This document shows, piece after piece, positions 54,457 through 60,556 of a stretch of 60,556 bases of DNA. The first letter of the stretch is position 1; every line of letters starts with the position of its first letter. The notes under the pieces were generated by a model. The model saw only the letters and a program-made list of their open reading frames with translations. It was not told the origin of the DNA and ran no database searches. The stretch lies in the NCBI GenBank assembly GCA_015488685.1, contig WFNH01000086.1, positions 1 through 60,556 of the forward strand, written 5' to 3'. Source of the stretch: Marinosulfonomonas sp. GTDB taxonomy: Bacteria; Pseudomonadota; Alphaproteobacteria; Rhodobacterales; Rhodobacteraceae. The position numbers and the translations under genes were made by a program.

Positions 54457-54478
54457 GGCGGGGTGAACCCCGCCCTAC
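54457..54478. repeat. Dispersed palindromic element, single arm at the end of pssA
   Basis: GGCGGGGTGAACCCCGCCCTAC matches the arms of the inverted repeat at 720-786. It folds as GGCGGGG-loop-CCCCGCC. The stop codon of pssA (CTA on the plus strand, 54475-54477) lies inside it. Confidence 0.8.
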
Positions 54479-55212
54479 GCGCGTTTCGCGGCCCGATAGG
54501 ACAGGGGGAGCGACGCGAGGTAGGCCAGATCGACCAGCGCCAGAACATGCCATGGGAACACGGTTAGAAAGATCAGGAAAAGCACCACACCGGCAAACAG
54601 GATGAATTGCTTTTCCTGCGGGATGCTCATCTTTTTCACAGAAAAGGTCGGGATCCGGCTGACGGCCAGACCACCGGCAAAGATGATATATAGCGCAACG
54701 ATTACCGGGTGGGTGGCGACCCCGTCCCAGCCCATCAACAGCAGGAATGCGGGCAGAAAGCCCAGACAGGCCAGCGCGGGCGCGGGCACGCCGACAAAGA
54801 AACGGTGATCGACCGGCTCGTCGTCATCTTCCAGCAGGGCGACGTTGAAACGGGCCAGCCGCATCATGCAAGCGATGGTATAGATGATCAGCGCCAGCCA
54901 GCCGAAATTGGCATAGGGCGTGCCGGCAAAGAACATCGCATAAAGGATGATGGTGGGGGCCACGCCGAAGTTGAAGAAATCCGCCAGCGTGTCCAGTTCC
55001 GCGCCAAACTGGCTGGTGGATTCCAGCATCCGCGCCAGTTTTCCATCCACCGCATCCAGCAACATCGCCAGCAGCAGCAGATACAGTGCTGAAGTGTAGT
55101 GTCCCGATATCCCCGAACGCACCGCCGTCAATCCGGCGATCAGGCCAAAGATCGTTACAAAGTTCGGAATGAACCTTCTGAACGGGACTTTTTTGGCCTC
55201 GGGGACGTTCAT
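54475..55212 (-). CDS. pssA: CDP-diacylglycerol-serine O-phosphatidyltransferase
   Basis: A 245-residue membrane enzyme that makes phosphatidylserine from CDP-diacylglycerol and serine. The CDP-alcohol phosphotransferase motif D-x2-DG-x2-AR is seen in [15 protein letters not shown], followed by G-x3-D-x3-D in [15 protein letters not shown]. Several membrane segments (MLLDAV region, [34 protein letters not shown]) fill the rest. It overlaps the psd start by 4 bp. The stop codon lies inside a palindromic repeat. It is the last gene of the eptA-dgkA-psd-pssA operon. Confidence 0.94.
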   Translation of the reverse strand: MNVPEAKKVPFRRFIPNFVTIFGLIAGLTAVRSGISGHYTSALYLLLLAMLLDAVDGKLARMLESTSQFGAELDTLADFFNFGVAPTIILYAMFFAGTPYANFGWLALIIYTIACMMRLARFNVALLEDDDEPVDHRFFVGVPAPALACLGFLPAFLLLMGWDGVATHPVIVALYIIFAGGLAVSRIPTFSVKKMSIPQEKQFILFAGVVLFLIFLTVFPWHVLALVDLAYLASLPLSYRAAKRA

Positions 55213-55904
55213 ATCCGCACACCCTCGTAGTTCGGGGTCGGGTCGGACAGATCGGCCAGCACAGTTTCACCGGCGACGGCATTTTGCCCCAGCACGATTT
55301 TAGGCTGCACCCCGACGGGCAGGAATACATCCAGACGGCTGCCAAACCGGATCAGGCCAAAGCGGTGGCCCGCCTCGATCTTGTCGCCAACCTTGACGAA
55401 ACAGACGATGCGCCGCGCCACAAGGCCGGCGATCTGGATCACGCCGATAGAGATACCGTCGTCATTGGTGATGGTCAGCGAATTGCGCTCGTTATGCTCG
55501 CTGGCCTTGTCCAGTGAGGCGTTGACGAATTTGCCTTTGTGGTAGTTGATATTGGTGAATTCACCGGCCATCGGCGCGCGGTTCACATGGCAGTTGAATA
55601 CGTTCATGAACACCGAAACGCGCACACGTTCGTCCGGTCCCAGCCCCATATCCTCGGGCGGAACAACGGTGGAAATCAGGCTGACCACACCGTCGGCGGG
55701 CGACAGGATCAGCCCCTCTTTTTGTGGCACCGAGCGCACGGGGTTGCGAAAGAAGTAATAACACCAGACGGTCATCACCATACCGAACCAGAACAGCGGC
55801 TCCCACAGCAGGCCAAGGCCGACCGAAATCGCGGCAAAGATGGCAACAAATTTAACCCCTTCGGGGTGCATCGGGACGGCGACGATTTTCAGCGGGTTCG
55901 ACAT
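55209..55904 (-). CDS. psd: Phosphatidylserine decarboxylase proenzyme
   Basis: A 231-residue enzyme that makes phosphatidylethanolamine from phosphatidylserine. The short-form family blocks are [37 protein letters not shown], and the self-cleavage motif GS in [12 protein letters not shown], where the pyruvoyl group forms. A membrane segment lies at about residues 17-50. CGGAAT lies before the start. It is translated in coupling with pssA, with DgkA just upstream. Confidence 0.95.
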   Translation of the reverse strand: MSNPLKIVAVPMHPEGVKFVAIFAAISVGLGLLWEPLFWFGMVMTVWCYYFFRNPVRSVPQKEGLILSPADGVVSLISTVVPPEDMGLGPDERVRVSVFMNVFNCHVNRAPMAGEFTNINYHKGKFVNASLDKASEHNERNSLTITNDDGISIGVIQIAGLVARRIVCFVKVGDKIEAGHRFGLIRFGSRLDVFLPVGVQPKIVLGQNAVAGETVLADLSDPTPNYEGVRI

Positions 55905-55917
55905 GATATTCCGTTAT

Positions 55918-56304
55918 CTAGGCAAGGATCAGATGTTGCCACAGCACGTAAGCCAGAAACAGCCCGTTTGCAATCAACAAACACATGACCGCCAATGATC
56001 CAAGGTCTTTGGCATCGCGGGCAAATTCGCTCCAGTCAGGGGAAACATGGTCCACCACGGCCTCGATGGCGGTGTTCAGGGCCTCGACGGCGACCAGCAA
56101 CAGGGCAAGGGCGGTTGCGATCAGATATTCCTCCATAGTGGCGCCGATAAGGAAAAAACCGGCGATGACCAGCAGATATAACAATACCTCTTGGCGAAAG
56201 GCGGCTTCTTTCCAAAGGCACTTGACCCCGCCGATGGAATAGCTGGCCGCCGCAAAGACATGTTTGATACCGGTGGTGCGCTCGGGTTTTTCAGGCTGGG
56301 TCAT
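55918..56304 (-). CDS. dgkA: Diacylglycerol kinase (DgkA-type integral membrane enzyme)
   Basis: A 128-residue small membrane kinase with three helices (VLLYLLVIAGFFLIGA, LIATALALLLVAVEALN, SLAVMCLLIANGLFLAYV). Catalytic-type residues are in LLVAVEALNTAIEAVVDHV (the E-x4-NTAIE block) and WKEAAFRQE. It phosphorylates diacylglycerol to phosphatidic acid. It sits between eptA, whose reaction releases diacylglycerol, and the PE synthesis genes, 4 bp after eptA. GGAG lies 6 bases before the start. Confidence 0.94.
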   Translation of the reverse strand: MTQPEKPERTTGIKHVFAAASYSIGGVKCLWKEAAFRQEVLLYLLVIAGFFLIGATMEEYLIATALALLLVAVEALNTAIEAVVDHVSPDWSEFARDAKDLGSLAVMCLLIANGLFLAYVLWQHLILA

Positions 56305-56307
56305 GGG

Positions 56308-57945
56308 TTACTCCGCTGCTTTAAGGCAGGCGGATGTAACATCCAGTTCAGGATGCCGCTCGCCGGTTTCAATATTCATCATGCCAAGGATGGTGTGAAA
56401 CATGTTTTCATGCGTGGCGGGTTGTTTGGCGCGGCTGTCCATACACGCCTGATCAAGTCCAAAGGCCTTTTTATACGCATCCGAAAACCACAGGATCATC
56501 GGCACGCGGGTCTGGGTGTCGGGGGCCATGAAATAGGGGGTGCCATGCAGGTAAATCCCGTTTTCGCCCAGAGATTCCCCGTGGTCGGACATATAGAACA
56601 TCGCCGGTATCACATTGTCCTGTGTCTGCAGAAACTTGATGGTCTCGGCCAGAATGTGGTCGGTATAGGCGATGGTGTTGTCATAGGTGTTGGTAATTGC
56701 TTCGCTGCTGCATTTTTTCAGTTCGGATTCCTTGCAGGTGGGAGTGAAGCGTTCGTATTCCTTGGGGTAACGCAGATAGTAGGATGGGCCGTGGCTGCCG
56801 ATCTGATGGAACACCAGAACCGTATCTTCGGTGATGGTGGCGGCTTTTTCCTTCAGGGTTTTCAAAAGGATACCGTCGTTACATTCACCAACAGCACAGA
56901 ATTCGGGATCCTTTAGATAGGTCAGTGAAGTAAAACCGCCAATCCGGTCGGCAATCCCCTTGTCGCCGGTATTGTTATCGAACCATTCTACCTTGACCCC
57001 CGCATGGGCCAGAATATCCAGCAGGTTCTCATTGGCCAGACCGGCCTCGTAAGAGTAATCACCACGCCCGAACCGCGAGAACATGCAGGGCAGGGAAGTG
57101 GCCGTCGCTGTGCCGCAGCTGCGCACGTCTTCAAACACGGTGATATCATCGCGCATCGCTTCCAGTTCGGGGTTGGTATCGCGTTCATATCCCAGCAGGC
57201 TGAAATCCTGTGCGCGGGCCGTTTCGCCCACCATGATCACCGTCAGAACCGGTTTTTGCGCGGCTGTGATCAGAGGGCCTTTCACGGCATCCTCGCCGCG
57301 GGCTTGCAACACAATATCACGGGTGTTCAGCACCAGATTAGCATAGCGGATGGTGCTGGTAATCGGTGCGCCGGGCTGGAAACTGCCCATCAGATCTTTG
57401 TTGTCATGGATCGCGCCGGAAAAATTCTTGTAGTTGGCAAACAGCAATGCGGCGCACAACCCGATACCGGCAATGGCCAAAATCCCCTGACTAACCAGCG
57501 CGCGCATGAAACGCGGGCGTTTCACAGGGATCATCCAGACGATAATCGAGGGGATAATCGCGTAAATCACTACATGGCTGACAAAGCCGAATGTGATCAG
57601 GTGTTTGCCTTCTTGCATCGTGGTGGTCATGACGTTCTGGATCATGTCCCGGTCAATCATCACACCCAGCGTGTCCATATAATAGGAGGACACCCCGCCA
57701 ACCATTAGCAAAAAGATCAGAAACGGTTTTTGCAGGTATTTACCGGAAAACAGTGCGATCACAAACAGGATCAACCCGAATACCGCAAGCCCAAACAGGG
57801 CGATATGTAACGTATTGCCTTCGAATATCCGCTGGGCCTTGCCCCAGAAGGTGTTATTATAGGCGGCCATGATAAAGGCGGCAACGATTATGCTCAGAAG
57901 AACGGGGGATATACCGCGTTGTTGTGTTGTTTTAGAGGATTTCAT
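56308..57945 (-). CDS. eptA: Lipid A phosphoethanolamine transferase
   Basis: A 545-residue inner-membrane enzyme that moves phosphoethanolamine from phosphatidylethanolamine to lipid A. The N-terminal membrane part has about five segments (PVLLSIIVAAFIMAAY, then LFGLAVFGLILFVIALF, FLIFLLMVGGVSSYY, ILAIAGIGLCAALLFA among them). The sulfatase-fold periplasmic domain starts near residue 230 (TVIMVGETARAQDFSLLGY). The nucleophile Thr is in CGTATATSLPCMFS, and YMSDHGESLGENGIYLHGTP carries metal ligands. Six cysteines in the soluble domain fit the disulphides of EptA. Such enzymes reduce binding of cationic peptides. It leads an operon with dgkA, psd and pssA. Confidence 0.94.
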   Translation of the reverse strand: MKSSKTTQQRGISPVLLSIIVAAFIMAAYNNTFWGKAQRIFEGNTLHIALFGLAVFGLILFVIALFSGKYLQKPFLIFLLMVGGVSSYYMDTLGVMIDRDMIQNVMTTTMQEGKHLITFGFVSHVVIYAIIPSIIVWMIPVKRPRFMRALVSQGILAIAGIGLCAALLFANYKNFSGAIHDNKDLMGSFQPGAPITSTIRYANLVLNTRDIVLQARGEDAVKGPLITAAQKPVLTVIMVGETARAQDFSLLGYERDTNPELEAMRDDITVFEDVRSCGTATATSLPCMFSRFGRGDYSYEAGLANENLLDILAHAGVKVEWFDNNTGDKGIADRIGGFTSLTYLKDPEFCAVGECNDGILLKTLKEKAATITEDTVLVFHQIGSHGPSYYLRYPKEYERFTPTCKESELKKCSSEAITNTYDNTIAYTDHILAETIKFLQTQDNVIPAMFYMSDHGESLGENGIYLHGTPYFMAPDTQTRVPMILWFSDAYKKAFGLDQACMDSRAKQPATHENMFHTILGMMNIETGERHPELDVTSACLKAAE

Positions 57946-58123
57946 TCGGGGCCTGTTTTGCTGTCATATGATCAGGGCATTACTTAAACAAACTTTATGA
58001 TGAATTCCACCTTGGTCTTGGCCCTGGGTGGGAACCTGCCTAATAGTAACGAAAACCCCTCTGATGCTGGTTATGCACCAAAGGGGCCAAGTTTGTGGAT
58101 ATTGGGTTTCAGGTCAGGAGGGT

Positions 58124-58501
58124 TTAATCGTCGCCGCCTCCATCACCGCCGCCGTCACCACCATCGCCGCCATCACCACCACCGTCACCACCATCGCCGT
58201 CGCCACCATCACCATGGCCACCATCACCATGGTCGGCACCACCATCATCGCCGCCGTTACCGCCATCGTCATCGCCATGATCGTCATCATGGGTCCCCGT
58301 TCCAGTCCCAGTTCCAGTTCCAGTCCCAGTCCCAGTCCCAGTTCCAGTTCCGGTGTCAGTCCCAGTCCCCGTTCCGGTTTTCGTGACAACTTTTGTTTGC
58401 GGGCCAGTGGGGGTGCCAGCCGTTTGTGCAAACGCGGTATTCGCGCCAAACGCCATTGTCAAAAGGGCAATTGCTGTCGAGTTTGTCAGAAGCCTTTTCA
58501 T
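58124..58501 (-). CDS. Exported low-complexity repeat protein (Gly-Thr and Gly-Gly-Asp tracts)
   Basis: A 125-residue protein. MKRLLTNSTAIALLTMAFGA then NTAFAQ is a good signal peptide. After a short linker the mature chain is a Gly-Thr dipeptide tract of about 14 units, then HDDDHGDDDGG, and then Gly-Gly-Asp/Gly-Asp-Gly repeats with His to the end. The tail is strongly acidic and could bind calcium or other divalent ions. AGGGAG lies 7 bases before the ATG at 58501. The repeats are built from six- and nine-base DNA units, so length is likely to vary. It has no neighbours in operon. Confidence 0.72.
   Translation of the reverse strand: MKRLLTNSTAIALLTMAFGANTAFAQTAGTPTGPQTKVVTKTGTGTGTDTGTGTGTGTGTGTGTGTGTGTHDDDHGDDDGGNGGDDGGADHGDGGHGDGGDGDGGDGGGDGGDGGDGGGDGGGDD
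58127..58380. repeat. Tandem short repeats inside the exported low-complexity gene
   Basis: The right part (about 58292-58380) is a tandem of hexamers of the type CCAGTT/CCAGTC, encoding Gly-Thr on the minus strand. The left part (about 58127-58290) is made of 3- and 9-base units of the type CCACCATCGCCG/CACCATCAC, encoding Gly-Gly-Asp. All units are multiples of three, so slippage would change length without shifting frame. Confidence 0.8.
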
Positions 58502-59037
58502 CGTTTTCTCCCTGTTTATATTTGTCCCAGTATCGGGCATTTGTTTCGCATCATCTTGAAAAGCATGCCGTGAGTGGCTTTGTTGCTTCGAAAACGACTA
58601 TCGTTGCAATTACTGGCTATGTGTATTGGTCAGGGGTTTATGTGGCCCCGGTACAGGAGCCGAACCGGGCATCCAACTAAAGTTTACGGGCAACTATATG
58701 AAAATAATAATTTAATATTATTCCTGTGTCTGGAGAGCAGGTGAATTTAATCACATAAACTCGGTAAATTTGCCATTTTCAGCAGACTCTAAACAATAGT
58801 TTATCTGTGATGTATGTTTTGCCAAGACGGATTCGGAATTTTTTGACCGCATATGGCCCGATTCTAAATCTTGTCAGGGAGATGCCCTTCTGATACTATC
58901 CCCCCATGAAACTGAACGCCGCAATTTGCTGTATTTGTATTATCTGCTGACATAGGTCACGCGGGCTGTTCTTTTCGTTTTCCATCACAAACCGAAGTTG
59001 ATATGCCCGCGGGGGAATGCCGCCTGACGAGGATATC
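58502..59037. other. Gene-free intergenic region before cysS
   Basis: About 536 bp, AT-rich in the middle. It should contain the divergent promoters of the repeat-protein gene and cysS. A small AT palindrome (TAAAC-AATA-GTTTA) lies near 58790. I see no RNA gene, terminator or riboswitch, including no T-box features (which are not expected in this group). Short open frames on both strands lack support. Confidence 0.5.
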
Positions 59038-60405
59038 ATGGTCGAAATCAAACTGCACAACACCAGGACCCGCAAGAAAGAGGTCTTTACCCCGATAGAT
59101 GCCAGCAATGTGCGCATGTATGTCTGCGGCCCCACGGTCTATGACCGAGCCCATCTGGGCAACGCGCGCCCTGTGGTGGTGTTCGATGTGCTGAACCGGT
59201 TGCTGCGCCATGTATATGGCGAAGACCACGTCACTTATGTGCGCAACTTCACCGATGTGGATGACAAGATCATTGCGCGGGCCGAGGAAAGCGGGCGCGA
59301 GATCGGGCAGATCACATCCGAAACCACGCAATGGTTTCTCGACGACATGGCGGCACTGGGCGCGCGCGAGCCGGACCACATGCCACGCGCCACGCAATAT
59401 ATTCCGCAGATGGTTTTGATGATCGAGGAACTGATTGCGGGTGGTCATGCGTATGCGGCCGAGGGCCATGTGCTGTTTGCCGTCGAAAGCTACAGCAAAT
59501 ACGGCGCGCTGTCGGGCCGCACGGTCAAGGACATGATCGCCGGCAGCCGTGTCGAGGTTGCGCCTTACAAACGCAACCCGATGGATTTCGTGCTGTGGAA
59601 ACCCTCGACCGGCGATCAACCGGGGTGGGACTCCCCTTGGGGCTATGGCCGTCCGGGTTGGCATATCGAATGCTCGGCGATGGCTTATGAGTTGCTGGGC
59701 GAAAGTTTCGATATCCACGGCGGCGGCAATGACCTGATGTTCCCGCACCATGAAAACGAAATCGCTCAAAGCTGCTGTGCCCACCCGCACGGTGATTTTG
59801 CCCGTTACTGGATGCATAACGAGATGTTGCAGGTGGAAGGGCGCAAGATGTCCAAGTCGCTGGGCAATTTCTTTACTGTTCGGGATTTGCTGGACCAAGG
59901 CGTGCCGGGCGAGGTGATCCGGTTTGTGTTTTTGAGCACGCATTACAGGAAGCCGATGGACTGGACGGAGAAGAAGGCAGAACAAGCGCGTAAGCTTTTG
60001 AAACGATGGGCAATAGTGCCGAAGGAGGCAGGTAAGGTGCCTAGAGAAGTCGTCGGGGCATTGGCAAATGATTTGAATACTCCTCAGGTCATTACCGAGC
60101 TACATCGTTTAGAAGCATTGGGAGAGTTTGGGGCACTTAGCGCATCACTTAAGTTCTTGGGCATCGATTTGAGCAGAGTCGGCGAATGGGGACTCGGATG
60201 GGGACTCAGTTCCCCTTGGGATAGTTTAATTGGCTTCAAGATTGCTGAGCGGAATCGTGCGCGCATCGAAAAAAACTTCAAGCAAGCTGATGAAATCCGC
60301 AATGGTTTGGCTGTAGCGGGAGTATTGTTAATGGATGGCCCAATGGGAACTGATTGGGAATTAACTCCTGAATTCGATCCAAAAAAACTGGAGTCCCTCA
60401 AATGA
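59038..60405 (+). CDS. cysS: Cysteinyl-tRNA synthetase
   Basis: A 455-residue class I synthetase. The opening is [20 protein letters not shown], the zinc/active-site block [19 protein letters not shown] contains the HIGH-equivalent HLGN, followed by [32 protein letters not shown], and KMSKS in [16 protein letters not shown] lies 5 bases before the ATG at 59038. From about base 59950, just after the catalytic domain ([20 protein letters not shown]), codon use turns AT-rich with AGA, GGA, TTA, CTT and ACT codons, and the tRNA-binding domain diverges from the usual Rhodobacterales form. The frame stays open to a normal C-terminus. This suggests a mosaic gene. Confidence 0.93.
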   Translation: MVEIKLHNTRTRKKEVFTPIDASNVRMYVCGPTVYDRAHLGNARPVVVFDVLNRLLRHVYGEDHVTYVRNFTDVDDKIIARAEESGREIGQITSETTQWFLDDMAALGAREPDHMPRATQYIPQMVLMIEELIAGGHAYAAEGHVLFAVESYSKYGALSGRTVKDMIAGSRVEVAPYKRNPMDFVLWKPSTGDQPGWDSPWGYGRPGWHIECSAMAYELLGESFDIHGGGNDLMFPHHENEIAQSCCAHPHGDFARYWMHNEMLQVEGRKMSKSLGNFFTVRDLLDQGVPGEVIRFVFLSTHYRKPMDWTEKKAEQARKLLKRWAIVPKEAGKVPREVVGALANDLNTPQVITELHRLEALGEFGALSASLKFLGIDLSRVGEWGLGWGLSSPWDSLIGFKIAERNRARIEKNFKQADEIRNGLAVAGVLLMDGPMGTDWELTPEFDPKKLESLK

Positions 60406-60421
60406 CCCCCTTCACAACACA

Positions 60422-60551
60422 GGGCAGCGCCCGACCTTGGGGGGGCGTTTGCTTCGGTTTGGCTGAACGCTTTGGCGCAAGAGTCGCAACGGATGGTCTG
60501 AACTCAAACGCTGCAAAAGCGCCCTCCCGTGGGGAGGGTCGGGCGCTGCCC
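60422..60551. repeat. Inverted repeat after cysS, at the window edge
   Basis: GGGCAGCGCCCGACC at 60422-60436 is the exact reverse complement of 60537-60551, with 100 bases between. Inside the arms further imperfect complementarity is seen: GGGGGGCGTTTGC near 60438-60453 with GCAAAAGCGCCCTCCC near 60513-60528. Together they could form one long structure. It looks like a miniature repeat element or large REP-type sequence 16 bp beyond the cysS stop codon. The right side may continue beyond the window. Confidence 0.7.
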
Positions 60552-60556
60552 GGGCA

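Noticed and set aside
57997-58386. His/Arg-rich open frame on the plus strand opposite the repeat gene
   Set aside because: It is the mirror of the tandem repeats, lacks a ribosome site and signal peptide, and the opposite strand has both.
58124-58400. Short regular repeats looking like a CRISPR array
   Set aside because: The units are 6 and 9 bases long without unique spacers and lie within an open frame with a signal peptide. They are tandem coding repeats.
58790-58802. TAAAC-AATA-GTTTA palindrome before cysS
   Set aside because: Short and AT-rich; such palindromes are expected by chance in 500 bp of AT-rich DNA.

Overview
The window is a stretch of chromosome from an alphaproteobacterium of the order Rhodobacterales, most likely a Roseobacter-group Rhodobacteraceae. 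Several things point that way: ChpT of the CtrA pathway, a ribosomal protein L21 with a lysine/alanine-rich tail and helix-hairpin-helix domain, the rplU-rpmA-GNAT-obgE-proB-proA order, alphaproteobacterial long PstC and PstA proteins, OlsBA ornithine-lipid enzymes, a PmtA-type methyltransferase, and family-specific small lipoproteins. Base composition is moderately GC-rich and gene density is high. There is no prophage, insertion sequence, CRISPR array or defence island. The species cannot be told from the sequence alone.

Layout. 1-5.0 kb: the start of a porin-like protein cut by the window edge, a class III CoA-transferase, a small exported domain protein, a divergent pair of haem proteins (cytochrome c and a P460-type cytochrome) and a lipoprotein. 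5.0-7.3 kb: a one-carbon operon (virulence-factor-family protein, MetF, methyl-tetrahydrofolate:corrinoid methyltransferase), probably part of a split methionine synthase. 7.5-11.3 kb: Ppx/GppA, RlmE, a DUF202 membrane protein, tRNA-Ser(CGA) and two envelope proteins. 11.5-16.8 kb: L21, L27, a GNAT enzyme, ObgE, ProB and ProA. 16.8-19.7 kb: ChpT, a DUF3553 protein, OlsB, OlsA and a VOC protein. 19.9-25 kb: a methyltransferase, a gamma-carbonic-anhydrase-like protein, Gmk, a YicC-family nuclease, a PAS protein and class II DAHP synthase. 25-31.9 kb: a GlxA-type regulator and a complete branched-chain-amino-acid-type ABC importer with an embedded small exported protein. 31.9-33.9 kb: a CueR-like regulator coupled to a cystathionine-lyase-like enzyme, and a small hypothetical gene. 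34-41.4 kb: phoR, pstSCAB, phoU and phoB behind a clear Pho box. 41.5-52.5 kb: MsrB, a second OlsB-like acyltransferase, Uup, an ArsR regulator with two ferredoxin-fold enzymes, an SDR, a non-pyrrolysine MttB homologue, a PLP decarboxylase, PmtA, a PEP-mutase/ICL family protein and a GNAT-YoaP protein. 52.5-58 kb: an AT-rich orphan gene coupled to an aminotransferase, then an eptA-dgkA-psd-pssA operon. 58-60.5 kb: a repeat-tract exported protein and cysS, whose 3' third has foreign-looking codon use.

How it fits together. Membrane lipids are a theme: PssA and Psd make phosphatidylethanolamine (PE), PmtA may methylate it, EptA spends PE on lipid A and releases diacylglycerol, DgkA recycles that, and OlsBA make phosphorus-free ornithine lipid. 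Phosphate supply is sensed and served by the Pho/Pst block. One-carbon chemistry is the second theme: MetF and the pterin methyltransferase, plus a distant MttB-family enzyme.

The most unusual signals are: (i) five copies of a ~20-bp element, TGCCTCCGGCGGGGATATTT, in intergenic DNA; (ii) palindromic repeats whose outer arm supplies the stop codon of the adjacent gene; (iii) the mosaic cysS followed by a large inverted repeat; (iv) the AT-rich orphan gene in an ATGA overlap; and (v) the closed PE-DAG-PA lipid operon. No system here is clearly new to biology. These are the places where unexplained structure sits.
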